64,000 nucleotides of DNA from Haliotis asinina (GCF_037392515.1 NC_090283.1:24554249-24618248); one strand, 5' to 3'; counted from the stretch's first letter, positions 32,925 through 47,900 are shown. The notes: generated from the sequence alone by a model not told the origin. Program-made: numbers and translations.

Positions 32925-35900
32925 GTAAGTCGATTTATTGTTTGGTTCTTATTTTTGCGGGAAAGAATTTCATCCAAACAACTGACCCATGAAGGTCCGG
33001 GGTAGAATAGGCCTTCAACAACCCATGCTTATCATAAAATCGACAATGCTTGTTGTAAGAGGCGACTGACGGGATCAGGCTCGCTGACTTCCTTGACACA
33101 TGTAATTAGTTCCCAGTTGCACAGATGGACATGCTGTTGATCACTGGATTGTCTGGTCCAAACTTGATTATTTACAGACGGACGCCATGTAGCTGGAATA
33201 TTGCTCAGTGCGGTATAATTGAGTGAGTGAGTTTACGCCACTTTTAGCAATATTCCAGTGATATCATGGCGGGGGACACCAGAAAATGGGTTTCACACAT
33301 TGTGCCCATGTGGGGAACCGAACCTAGGTCTTCTGCGTGACGAGCGAATGCTTTAATCAGAGGGCGGTATAAAACTAAACTAACTCACTCACTCACTCAC
33401 TCACTCACTCACTCACTCACTCACTCACTCACTCACTCCATAAGAACCCCTTTAACAAAACTAGCCTATCCTGATTCCATCTGTTTAAAGTCTCTAATGC
33501 ATTTATTCTGAGCAGTAACAACTAGACCAGGTTATCAATTGATATGGTGATGCAATCAGAATGTCACCTCACCCTATTTATTTTGTTCATTATGTGAACC
33601 ACTGGTTCAACATTGCTGGAATGCACTGGAAGCGGTCAAAACCAGCACTCATTCGGACTGAAGAAATCATCCAGTTTAGACAATGTACTGGATTGTAGAG
33701 CTGTGATGGGACTGAGATTTTATGCCTATTTTGACAGCTTCCACTGTACCGTGTATATTGCAAATACAAATGTAAATCTCAATAACTCTGTCAACATACT
33801 GATACATTCAGTAAGATAAGAAAAGATGAAATATTCTATTCCACTCCATTCCAGAGGCAGTTTTATGGATACTTTGGCTGTATTCCATTTTGTGTATCTC
33901 ACTTTGATAAACAACAAACTACTCCAAGCAAAAACACTCTTCATAATATGTGTTTCCATTGAGCACAAATGATAAATTAAAATCATGAATGGACATGGTT
34001 CGATTCACCGAATGCATGCCTGAATCACGACAGACCTAGTAACTACATCATTGTCTTAATCTGGCTCGACTCAAGAGCACTGCGATCACAAACCATTTCA
34101 GACCAAACGATAGGAAAAGACACTTCTTAAACTAGCATTGCAGATTCAGTATAGTGCTTACAGTATTCTGTGTAGGGTTCATGTGAAATACAGAAAAGGT
34201 ATTAGCACAGTCTAGTACAGGCAACCCCTCACACATGTGCAAGCAGGTAATTGTAAGTGCAATTAGGTTCAACTTTTGTGAAACCCAATTTTACTTCACC
34301 TGACTTTAAAAACCCAATCATTTGAAGAATGCAGTGTGAAAATAGACTGACAACAGTAGTTGTTGAGAAAGTAGTACCTTTTGATGTCTTAGAACGAGTA
34401 AGGAAAAGTTAAACGTTATCTGATATTGTAGACAAATGACTGTTGTTGCCGAAACTCATCTCTTATATATAGACTAAACAGTATGGATGACAGGTAACAA
34501 ATACATTGTCTACAAAGTACAAAGGGGAATAACTCTCTATGTTTATCTGACAGCTTCGGCTTTTTTTTTAAAAAAGGAATTTTGCGAGTTGCTCTTACAT
34601 TCCTTCTGCTCATATCAGATATCATTTACAGGATGGAATGTCAGGCAAAGTAAAATTGATACTCAGCGTGCACTGGAAGCAGATACACAAAACAGACATT
34701 TTTGTGGAGAAGAAATGCTTTGTAAACATGACCTTGTTTTAAATTGTTGGTTTTTCTGAAAATTTGTAGGTTCACCAGTTGGAAAGACAGTTGATATTTC
34801 AAAGACGTGACTTTTTGGGGGATAATTTGTCTTAAAGAAGTATCAGATTAATTGAGAAAGGTGATTTCTTTAGGTGCATTTTTTGGACAAAAGTTGAAAA
34901 ATGAAATGTTTTGTGTCTTATATTGATCTGGAATATTCACACACCTACTTTGGTGGAATGATTCCTTGACCTTTCCAAGACACACTAATACAGGAATGAA
35001 TTGTGATGGATTTTAGCTCTCTTTCAGATCATCCAGTATATGTTTAGCTTTGTGTTATTATGGACCACAGTTAGTTTTCATTTATTTCAACCCTGGATAT
35101 ACATTTGTAGTGATAAAAAAATGTTATCTTACTTGTCCATGGAATGCTCGATGATTTTCACGTACAGTTTCAAACTGCAAATAAACTTGGATTTCATTTC
35201 ATATCTGCTCAAAATGTAGCTATTAAATTTCGCAATGATGAACAACTTGGGGAAAAAGATATCACAGAATGCGAATCCTTGACCTTGTAACAGTTTAACT
35301 TGCCCATCATAACCCAATCTGACCTTGACTGTGACCTTACTTGACCCCATCTGACCCTGATAGACCCCAATGAGGGCACAATGTAAATGTTTGTGCAATG
35401 GAGATTGCAGTGAACTTTACACAGTTTCTAAACACAACCTCAAGCTTGAAGTTCCTGCATTCTGACAAGTGAAGGATGCTTGTGACAGTTGAGTTGAGAT
35501 ACAAACCATATGCCCGTTCAGGCAGATGTTAACATATGTCTTGGCTGAACAGATGTTGGCATTTGGTAGCCTATCATCACAATCAGTGGAGATTAGATAG
35601 ATACATCAGCTCTGCTGACAGCAATCCCTATGAATCTGATGTTGCACTTGCTTGTTGTGATGCAAGTAGATTTTGATAGCTTATCAAAAACACATTCATA
35701 AAGGAAAAATTGTTTGGATTCAGTTAACAGAATGTCCCGGGAATTGTAGGGCAGCCTTGTGGTTAATGAGTTCGCTCATAATGCTAAGGACCCAGGTTGA
35801 ACTCCAGTATGGGTCCAATGTGTGAAGCCCATTTCTAGTGTCCAGTGCTGTGATATACCTGATATAACTCACTCACTCACTTGCTCATGCTTGAAACCAT

Positions 35901-38900
35901 GATAATGTGTTTGAATCCGAGGTTCTCGCTGATTATGTCTGTTGATTTGTCACATGTGTACACTTTTAAACAGTTTAGACCTGCACCAGGTCTAGCATTC
36001 CTTCCAAGATCAAGATGGCTTTACAATGCTTTTAGCAGTATTAGAGTAATATCCTGGCAGGAGACACCAGAGATGTGCTTCACACTTTGTACTGAGTGTA
36101 CCTAGACAAACTTGGGTTTTTGGTCAGTCCCTCCTGGATTCTACAATTCCGTGGTTGCAGAAAAAATCACAGAATTTACCTTGCCATGCAGGAAAATGTC
36201 TGGTCCGCAGAAAGCGCATTTGTGTGCAGAATTCATGCAGAATTTGCCACTTTTCTGCTGCGGAATCTGCTGCGGAATTTACTGATTTTAAAAACTGACT
36301 GAAAACTGACTCAGTCAGCCGAAATGAAAAGTAGAGCTAATGTCAAAAGTAGGGTTGGTTACACATAAAAGGACTGACATATTTATTGTGACAACATTTT
36401 CAGGATAATCATGATCAAAGATACTTTATTAATAAAGCAAGTTTTAGGCATTTTTCAAATAATATTAGATGAATTTTGACACTGCAATTACATTCTCAAA
36501 ATCGATCATTTTGAAAATTGAAATTATTTCAGATTTCCTTTAGGTATAAAATTGTTCTGTGAGGTGCAGAATTTGCTTAAATTTGCCGCAGAATTCTTAA
36601 AAATTTGCCATGGAATCCAGGAGGGACTGTGTGGTGTAATGGGTTAGCATTGTAACCACTAGGCTATCTCACAACCATATTCCAAGATGAATGAGATTAG
36701 TTTCATGCGTGCATTATCACAGCAGGGGACATCGGAAATGAGTGTTACACTTCGAACCCATGTGGGGATTTGAACCTGAACACTTTAACCACTTGACCAC
36801 CCTACCACTGCCTTCCAAGATGACTATATACTAAAGTCTTGTTCAAAGCTATGTTACACTAAATTCTTCTAAGACGACATTAAACGATTTTGAGCTCTTT
36901 GACTCTGCCAGATATGTAGCGCCACAAGACACTTAAACATAACAATATGGAGGAAGGAAGTCTACAGGAAATTAGTATCCACTCAACAATTAGTTCCACT
37001 TAATTGTTTCCTGGTAATTCTCAGCTCTGAAGTTTTTGTTATGAACGACACTTGTTTGTTGTTAAACTATTAGCATTGCAATGTTAGTGATTCCACATTA
37101 GCAGTGATGAGGACTGTGATGAGGACTGTGATGGAGGACTGTGATGGAGGACTGTGATGAGGACTGTGATGAGGACTGTGATGGAGGACTGTGATGAGGA
37201 CTGTGATGGAGGACTGTGATGAGGACTGTGATGAGGACTGTGATGGAGGACTGTGATGAGGACTGTGATGGAGGACTGTGATGAGGACTGTGATGAGGAC
37301 TGTGATGGAGGACTGTGATGAGGACTGTGATGGAGGACTGTGATGAGGACTGTGATGGAGGACTGTGATGGAGGACTGTGATGGAGGACTGTGATGAGGA
37401 CTGTGATGGAGGACTGTGAAGAGGACTGTGATGGAGGACTGTGATGAGGACTGTGATGGAGGACTGTGATGAGGACTGTGATGAGGACTGTGATGGAGGA
37501 CTGTGATGGAGGACTGTGATGGAGGACTGTGATGAGGACTGTGATGGAGGACTGTGATGAGGACTGTGATGGAGGACTGTGATGGAGGACTGTGATGGAG
37601 GACTGTGATGAGGACTGTGATGGAGGACTGTGATGGAGGACTGTGATGGAGGACTGTGATGAGGACTGTGATGGAGGACTGTGATGGAGGACTGTGATGA
37701 GGACTGTGATGAGGACTGTGATGGAGGACTGTGATGGAGGACTGTGATGGAGGACTGTGATGGAGGACTGTGATGAGGACTGTGATGGATTACTTTGACG
37801 GAGGATTGACCTAGGATTGGACTGTGAAGGAGAAATGTGACATAGGACAGAGGACGCTGATGGATGACTGACAGAGGACTGACAGAGGACTGGACTGTTA
37901 TGGAAGAAGGTGATGGGGGACAGGCCTGTGACAGAGGACAGTGACGGAGGACTGTGATGCAGATGTTAGTGTGTAATGAGCAGCTGTGAACGTTTGTTCA
38001 GTCTTTGGGGAAGGTTTTGAGTGTCTTGCTATATCTGGGGACACAGTTATGTTGAGTGATGCATCAGGTGTGTCATAATACACAGAGACAGGGGCTAATA
38101 TTGATATGCAATCACAGGATTGTCTGGCCCAGACTTGAACATTGAAAGGCTGCCTTAATGTAACGAGAACTTAGAGTGAGGAATTTTGACAATAAACAAT
38201 ACAATGAATGGGTTCCTTTTTCAAAGTTCATTTTTTGTAATTCACGTGTATTACATTTCTTGACAATCTGCCTGTGTTGCCCGGGTAACACATTCTTTAG
38301 ATACACCAGAAGAAATAAGTACTGAGTTAAGTCTGCATTACTAGAACATCAGGTCACAAACGGAACAAAGGTCATATAGCCATGCAAAAGCCATTCCAAC
38401 ATGTTAGCAAAGCAGGTAGAATGTTGGTCTGAATGGCAAAGTCCTGGTTTGATTCCCTTCATGTATGGATACAGTGTGTGAAGTCCAGAGTACAAAGCCC
38501 AAAGTACACAGTGTCTGTGAGGGTTGTAGGGTAACCTAGTGGTTAAAGCATTTGCTCATCACACTGAAGGCCTGGGTTCGATTCCCCACATGGGTGTAAT
38601 GTGTGAAGCCTATTTCTGGTGTTCCCCTCTTGATATTGATGGCATATTGCCAAAAAGCAGCTTAAATCCATGCTTGCTCGCTCGCTCCCTCACTCACTCA
38701 CGCAAAGAGTGTCTGGGAAAACCATTGCAAGTTATGAGTCCTTATTTTAGGAATATGTTATAAACAGTTTCATCAGTTGAATTAGAAGCTTTTGGGTGCA
38801 CCTGCTGACATTTTGCATTCAAACTCTTGACAAAAATGTCGCAGATGTTGAGACTGTAAGTCCTCCTGCCCTCCTGCTGTAGACTAAACCACAGTTGGAT

Positions 38901-41900
38901 GAATGAAGCATCGGTTTGAAAATAGTCTCAGACCTTAAGATTGGAGGCAGATTAGAACAGCCCATTAGTCATCCCTCCTCCCCAGCAGGTTTCAGCTGCA
39001 GGATGTACAGGGTGTCTTCCACACCAGAAGGAATAAAATAAGAAGTCCAAAACTTCATTCTTGAAAGATTGCCCAAGTGTTGATTCATTCAGATGTGAGA
39101 ATTGCTCTGAGCTACATCAGGATATTGTCTTAGTATATGTGTCTATATACAACTTTTATTTTTATTTTCAATAATATAACTTTGTTTCTGCCACTGTATG
39201 TTAGTCTTCTAGAAGATCTGTTTGTTGTTTAACACTGCACCCAGCAATATTCCAGCAATATGGTGCTGTCTGTGAATCATACAAATCAGAACCAGATAGT
39301 CTAGTGGTCAACAGTATGAACATCAATCTGTGCAATTGCTTTTAGTTTGGTTGTTTTAAGCTGCACTCAGCACCATTCAAACTGTGCGATATACTCTGAA
39401 ACAGGAGAACTCCAATCGACTGTGGTCAAGCTTGATGATGTGGCTAAATAAATGATGACATCTAAACCTGACAATGCAGCTTAGAAATGATCATCAGCCA
39501 CCCATGCTGATGTTGTGATATGCAACTAAAATAAACAGACCTTGTATCCCTTTTATGTAGATCAATGCTCATGTTGTCAGTCACTTTGTATGACCCAGAT
39601 TCAGATTCTGACTCTGATTCAGGACCTTGGGAAATCTAGACTTGCTTCATATAGGGCTTTATCATTGGCGGAAGGGCTGGGCGGAAGGAAAATAATGTGG
39701 TTCTGAGAAAGAGAAGAGTCTAGTTCAGGGACTGTGAGACAGACCAGTTCAAGAACTGAGAGAGACTAGTTCAAGCACTGTGAGACACACTAACAGTCAT
39801 CATGCTTAACTCCAGCTAAGGGTGGCATTAAACAACAGACATACTTGTTTTCAAGACTGTTCGGTCAGATTACTTGCACTAGCTGGACTTAGATCTGGAA
39901 TATTGCAGAATGCACCATTAAACCCCCAGACAGGCAGGCACACACCACATCAGGGGAATCCTACTTGTTATCAGGATTTTTCACTCGGTATGAAATGATG
40001 CTGTGTCTGGTCATGTTTATCTTCAGTTGTCAGAAATGTAATTTAGTTCCAGGAAGCTACAGCAGTGCCAACCAGTGTGATCTGTCTTTCCAGAAATAGC
40101 TCTGAAGATCTTAAAGTGAAGTGACATAACATTAATTCTTACGACCTAGTCCCACTGCAGATCTGCATCTAAACATAACTGTATCATTATCGTTCCTAAT
40201 GTTACAAATACAACGGCATACTGCTGACCTTAATATCTCTTTGGTATTTTAGTCTATTAAGAGTACAGGATTTTTTTGTTTTGAAAAAATAAATGCCAGC
40301 AAATATCAAATAAGTTATTTTGTCCCTGTTTTTATGTCCCTAAAATAAACCAGTTCCGGGAACCATATAGATGCTATGATGAAAAGAGTTGTGCAAAAAC
40401 ATTTATTGGCCTTTTGTATTGAAACTGTAAACAAATTTTTGTTCTGACAGTGATAAGGCCATTGGTTAACATCCATCTACATGTGAGGCTCTGGCTAGAC
40501 TTGTGTCTGCTTGCAGTGATTTTCGCTGACCATTGTCTGCATAATTGCTGTTATTTAACATTGCTCAATGACAAGAGAACATTAGCAATAACCTGCTAAA
40601 GGTCAAACTTCTCATTAAGTCAAACTAGCTGCGTTATTTCTACCCACTGTATGTCATTCAAACCATTTCTGCTGCATACGAAGAGTGAATGAGTTGGTGA
40701 ATATTTCAGTCGTGATCAACTTAGTGATAGGACTTTTTAAGTAGCAGCTGGAATGATGAGCTTTACTTGCTGGAAAATGGTGTTAGTACCTATAATGACA
40801 TGCTACATCAATTGCATAAAGGATGTCTGTTCATAAATATTGTTCCTCATAATGATATGGATGGACTCAACAATGGATGAGCATTTGGGAAACTTAGGAA
40901 GTTTTCTTTTCATATTCTTTATGCTTTGTACATTTTGTGTCATGTTGTCTTCTTCAGCTGCTCTTCTTTGTGAAGAATGCCACACTCAGCAGTATTCCGA
41001 GTCTGAACAAAGGAACCCAGTGATTGACGTTGTGGGTGTCAATTCATGACTTTAGGGTCTGTTGGCATCAACAGAATCCAAAACACTCATTAAGTTACTT
41101 CATATAATGAGGTTATTAGACAGTGGAAACCATGTGTCCTGTCAGGTTCTGAAGTCAGTCCTGTGTAAAGACTAGTTTCAGAACCCCAGCTGCACCCCAC
41201 CCCCTTTATGTGCCAGTGGGGTATAATTGACCGTTCAGCTCATGTATCTGCCCTTCAGATTCATGTATTCACCGAAACAATACCTGCATGCCATGGGCAA
41301 TTTCAGGGTTTGGTAGGACATCAGTGCTCATCATGTTTATCATTGGATTGTCTGATCCAGTCTCAGTTACTTACACACCTCTACCATATTACCTGAATAC
41401 AATTGAGTGCGTTGTTTAACAACAAACAAAACAGCCTTTTCCCAAAGGGTTTTTAATGAATCCTCATGAAAGATTACACAATGCCATTTAGAAAGTGGTC
41501 AAATGCAACATATGTCATATTTGGGATTTCACTTTCTTAGTAAAGTACAAATTCTGGTCCTTTTTTGGTTGAGTCCCATATGGGATTTGAACTCACTCAC
41601 AAAAATGACTCCGCATCACACGTAAGTAAACAGGGTATAGTATTTATGGCTGAACATGTTTTACACTTCACCTGGTTACTCCAGAACTGCACACCAAGGT
41701 AGACATCTGGCCCTGGGGATTTGTAGAGGAGGTCATTGTTTGGTAACAAGAGCCAGCTGAGGCACTGCTGATGTGGAGGGGCTCTCTCTTCAGCCAGACA
41801 TGTGCTGGGTTCTGGTCATTAAATCAGTCTTGGAGTCCCATCAGTGCTTGGAATAGATATTCAGTCAGGATCTGTTTCAACGGGTTGTCAGAATCCGCTT

Positions 41901-44900
41901 TAGAAAGTTCCTAATGTCTGTTGTGTTCATGATTGAAGTAAATAGAAGTAGTGTCAGTTCAACAGATGGTTTGTTTCCAGAGGTTTGTTGTGGTCAGTTT
42001 GTGGAGTTTGTATAGGTTCAGAAGGGTACTTTGATGTATTCAAGCCTGGGATGTGTGTAAATTGATGATGGTGGCGTCACATTTGGTGGTCATCATCATC
42101 ATCATCATCATCAGCAGCAGCACCTACAGCACTCTATATTTCATCTGACAATACCTACCTGCAGTTTTCTGTTCTATGACCTTTTAAGGTTTTTGACCCA
42201 TGAAGAATTCATTCTTGTCATAAGAGATGACTAACGGGATTGGGTGCTCAGACTCGATGTCTGGGTTGATACATGTCATGGTATCCCAGTTGCATTGATT
42301 GATACTCCAGCTGTTGATCACTGGATTGTCTGGTCCAGATTCACTGATTTTCAATATTTGGAATATTGCTGACTGCAGCATTAAACATCAAACCATCCAA
42401 TCAACTTTAAGGCAATTTGTCTTATAAATTCTACTCAGGATTTCTTGGTGCCTATATATAGATCAGGAAATCTTTACTTCCTAGCTCACTCATGCACTCA
42501 CTCACTTATCTATTTATTTTCCAGAAAGTTTGAATACACCCAAATGTGTGACTAAGCTGAAAAAAAGGAGGACATTAGATACGAAAATAGCAACAGAAGG
42601 CCATTCCAGACTAGTGTATTGTTAGCCAGACAAGGGTTATGTTCAACATTACATAGAAGCACCTGGTCCTTGTTGGCACAAATCTGCCACTCATTGCTGC
42701 AGGAGGTCAGCACTGCTGCCTTCTTATCTGTCAGTGTATATGAGCTCTCCACACTTGCCCCAGAATCTAACTACCTTGACCAACTGGCAATTGTTATGGA
42801 CAATATCCATGACTTGTGGGCCCACAAGGCATGTGTATCAGTCCTGAACTCCCCATGGTGTGTCTCCCTGTCAGGTGTCTCTTGTACTCACCATGGTGAG
42901 TCTCCCTGTCAAGTGGCTCCTGTACTCACCACGGTGATTCTCCCTATCAGGTGGCTCCTGTACTCACCATGGTGAGTCTCCCTGTCAGGTGGCTCCTGTA
43001 CTCACCATGGTGAGTCTCCTTGTCAGGTGGCTCCTGTACTCACCATGGTGAGTCCCTGCCTGGTGTCTCCTGTACTTACTATGATGAATCTCACAGTTTT
43101 GTCTCATGACCATAAATACACTGTGAATAAATGCCTCACACAGTGTATATATGTCTGTTCCTGTCACATTGCTAGCATGAGTACTCTTTATGTTCCCAAG
43201 CTATGTTTCTTGTCATGATGCCATCACCAGATTCTAGCGTTTTTGTCAATATGAACCAGGAACATAACTGAATACCAGCAAGTTAAGTTACCTTGACGTT
43301 TATGTTGACATTTTGTTGATTTCACATCCTGTTAAGCTACAATGTTGTTTTTCTTAATAGTTAGTGATATTATCATTATATTATCTAAATATTATCATTT
43401 TTACATTCGGTCTCTGTCTTCATTAATAATTCTTGTTCTTAGTTGATGCTCCATTGAAATTAATCACTGGCACATATTTTACATTGGACAGTACTTTTGA
43501 TACCTTTAACACCCATAAAATCTTCAGAAAGCCCCCTATTGATTTAGCCTTGGATAAATGCTTATTTTCTCGACCACCTGTTAAAAAGCTCTTGAACAAG
43601 GGACTCACAAAGCCATTGACTCTCTCAACCAAGATGATTTTTCACAAAGCCAAGACCTCCATGATAGGTATTTCATGCTGACATTCTCAACAGGTAGCCA
43701 TGGGAGTGTACACACAGGTCTAATCTACTTAGGAAGGATAGAAGCAGTTATAAACAAGCTATAAACACAGGTCTCCAGGGGGCAGTGCCATGTTGCTGTC
43801 ATGGTATAGCACACAATATCTCACAGTTGGCAGGACCGATTCCACAGACTTGGCTCATGAACAAATGGGCTGCTTTAGGTTTTTCCATAGTATTCTTTTA
43901 CTGTTCAGGTCAGTGTGACAAGGCCTGTTACTGAATTCTTTTGTAGTGATTCAGGTAGTTGTTGCTTTGGAGGAAATAGTTGTCTTGATTTCTTATGACA
44001 AAAATCTTGTCATTTAGAATGATTGATGACTTGAACACTGACACACATTCCACTGCTGAATTGTATGGTTAGTCTTTGTGCTCCTGATTTTGGTGATTTG
44101 GGTTGATTCAGTTTCAGTGAGTGAGTGAGTGAGTTTAGTTTTACGTCGCACTTAGCAATATTCCAGCTATATGGCGACGGTCTGTAAATAATCGAGTCTG
44201 GACCAGACAATCCAGTGATCAACAACATGTGCATCGATCTGCGCAATTGGGAACCGATGACATGTGTCAACCAAGTCAGCGAGCCTGACCACCCAATCCC
44301 GTTAGTCGCCTCTTACGACAAGCATAGTCACCTTTTATGGCAAGCATGGGTTGCTGAAGGCCTATTCTACCCCGGGACCTTCACAGGTAGATTCACTTTC
44401 AGTATTATGATGTGATGTATATGGTTATTAAGGGCTTTCTGTTAAATCATGTCTGTCTCACTCACTCACTCACTCACTCGCTCACTCACTCGCTCTCTCA
44501 GTAACTGGACTGTGTAGGACTTTTCAATTTCAGGGGATTAACATTTTGAAGCAACAGATCTAACAGATCTGTTTCCCCACATGAGTGAGCATCTCATTGT
44601 CAATTACCTGAGGGACCTGGATGGATGGATGGATGGGTGGATGGATGGATGGATGGATGGATGTAAATTCATTTGGACTTTGTTCTTAAAATATTAAGGA
44701 ATGCAGACTTGATCTTGTTGCTATATGGTTGGAATAATGCCAGTATGACATAAACCACTCAACTCAAACCTCCTTCCCTCCCTCCTTCACTCACTCACTC
44801 ACTCACTCACTCACTCACTCACTGGCAGTAAGCAGTATTCACTAACAGACTGTTAAAATCTCCAGTGTTTTATTTTATCATGTTGAGTTGATTTTAGAAA

Positions 44901-47900
44901 CCCAAGTTAAATAAATTTGGGCCATGTATCTATCTGCCTTGTATCAGAACTTCAAGAATGATTAACTCTGATTTCATTATAGCTTCATTAACTGCATGTA
45001 AACAGTCAATATTTAATATCCCCAATATTCATGGAGCCGAAACTCTGACAACATGCCAACTGAGTCAGATATTAACATACATCAACAGTCAATGTAGTTG
45101 TTGCATGCGAACCTGTTGGCTGCAGTAGGAATTGATTTTCTCCAAACAAAATGTAGTCAGCCAGGCCACAGCTAATGCAGGGAAAATTATACATGTATTT
45201 TTGTATGCTCATGTGAAGAATTTTTGGGAATGAGAATATGCAAAGGGCAGGGCCGCATTTCACAAAGCCATCGTAGCGCTATGACTGTCGTAACATAGAC
45301 TTACGACAGTTGACGCACTACGATAACTTTGTGGGACCTGGTACAGACGTAGGTTGTTAATTGCAGGGCCTGTGTAGGGAAGTTAAAAGGAATTACAGAG
45401 TTGTATCCCTTGACTGTCATGATCTGCCGGTTGGAGTTAAATCCCAGATTTACCCTGATCTTTGTTTTTTTAGGATTATCCCCAATCTTTGGGGTTAGCC
45501 AAGTGGTCAACATCAGATCTTGATCATGATATGTAAAAATGAAATAATGTTGTAAATGGATTGTGAACCCTGGACCCATTTGCACCATAGCTTCTCCTTG
45601 AGCTGATACCCGTGAAGGTCGCGGGATAGAATAGGCCTTCAGCATCCCATGCTTGGCATAAAAGGCGACTGAGCTTGTCATAAGAGGCAACTAACAGGAT
45701 TGGGTGGTCAGACTCGCTGACTTGGTTAACACAGGTCATCGGTTCCCAATTTTGTGCAGATCGATGCACATGCTGTTGATCACTAGATTGTCTGGTCTAA
45801 ACTCAATTATTTACAGACTGCCGCCATATAGCTGGAATATTGCTGAGTGCGGCGTAAAACTAAACTCACTCACTCACTCTTGAGCTGATATGTGTATCAT
45901 ATTGGTGAAAATGGCAATCTAGTGAAATTGTTTGCATGAGGAACATAAAGTTTATGTGAGAATTGAATAGGGAGCGGAATAGTGACATAATTCCTGAAAT
46001 AGATCCGCAGTGGCTGATGTGTCTTGGGTATTAATCTCACAAATAATAATTTTGAGAGAAGATGCATGCAGCATTCGAAATTACTGCTTGCCTGGAGGCG
46101 CAGCGTTGGTTGTTACTGTATCTGGCCTGCAGTTTGAAATATTTGCAGGCCCTTGTGGCCTTCAGTAAATAATCTGTCAGTTTTGGGTTTTTTTTTCTTT
46201 ATTAACATTTGGGAATCCATGATCCATCATGCTACAATAACAGTTTAACTTCCTGTTGTATCAGTGCTTTGTGCGTAGGAATGTCCACACCAGTCTTGAG
46301 CACATAAAAACTCCTCTGTATGCCATAGGCTTCAATAATTGATTTAATAGAAAGAGTTTGAAGCTATGTACAATGTAGTCTGGTTTTTTTAGGGGGGGTT
46401 GCCTTTAACAAAGTGTATCTGTAGATTCTAAGGCCTGAAGGCGGCAGCAGGCCCTGATGGCCAACTCGCAAATTAAACTGGATGCAGGAGATAAGAAACC
46501 AGGAGTGAAGTCAAATGATTCATCATAACAGTCTGTTTAGGACACCCCCAAGATGGAAGTATTTTTATAGATTTTGATCAAACTGAAATTGAAGAAAAAG
46601 AAATATTGATTTTGTTGCCTTTTTGTGACTTTGCCAACATTTCCTTTTAACCAGACTTTTCACGTAGATTATACCCTCACATCTGCTCTTCAAAGAAAAC
46701 ATTTGGCTGATACAGACGGAAAGCAAATTCACAGTGCAAGAATTTTAATTTGCTTGAAGATAAGTTTAAATGCAGCCAAGGGTCTTGATCGAGTTCTCAT
46801 CTGGACAAGCTTCAGTTGTAGGACTTTGCGGGTGTGATAATGGTTTGAAAAGCTGATAATCAGCTGAACAGGTACACCACTCTTCGTCTCAGCTACAGGT
46901 TGATAAACTGAAAAATAGCACATTGTTACACCTGGTGCCATGGCAGCGATACAGCCCTCTACTAACGTCTTTGTTCCTGCAGTACGTTTTAGTTACAGAA
47001 AACTTGTGTTGGAAGTGTTTTGTGTTACCCGAGATGTTCCATGTGTAACCTGCTGTCCATCTGGTTTCTTCCTGTGTTGTGTGAACAAACTAGTGTTGGA
47101 AATCGGAAACCAAATCCACTGTTGATTATCAGAGGACTTCTGGTGAATGATTTTCGATTATTATCCAAGTATACACTTTTAATGTAGTCACCAATTTTCA
47201 GGGTTTTTCTGCGTTTTTTTTCTAATTGTTTTTGTAATTATGCTGTTTATTTATACAACAAACATTTATCTGTGTATCTCATTACATACACAATAGATGT
47301 AAAATGTATTCATAGACAGGTTACAGTAATATTCACAGTAGTGATCAATGCATGATAAATACAGTGCATATGGCTTTTCGCTGTTCAGGGCATGAGCATC
47401 AAATTTAATAGTTAGTTTACTTCATTTAAGTGTGTTGTACTAAAACAAGAAAATTATGACGAATCAAAAAGGTATTTTACAATCGGTAATCTTTTATCCT
47501 TTCTTCATCTTTGATTTTTTGATCATTGGAACACCACTAATTAGAACCCAGAACCACTTACTCATAGTGTCCCCAATACCCTCAGATAAATATAAATACC
47601 TTTATCTGAGTGAAACAGACAATGCCATGGGCAGTTTTGTGAAATGAAATTCAGGGTTCCTGTTTAACCCTTATGGTGAAATGTGGGATTTAAAAGTGTC
47701 CATTGTTTTGCATAGCAAAAATATGTTTAAAGACAATGGTTTTGACAGTTTCACAGTGTCCTGAATTAAAATTGAAAATCTGGGTTCCTTGTCCTAACCC
47801 AGCTGAAATAAGCATGAAAAAACCATGGTATACCATGGTATACCATGGTAGACCATGGTTCACAGACCATGGTTTCCATGGTCTAGCACGGCTTACCACA

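Noticed and set aside
43423-43681. 82-codon plus and 69-codon minus frames
   Set aside because: They overlap each other, lack splice signals in matching phase, and show no family I recognise. A relic exon cannot be fully excluded.
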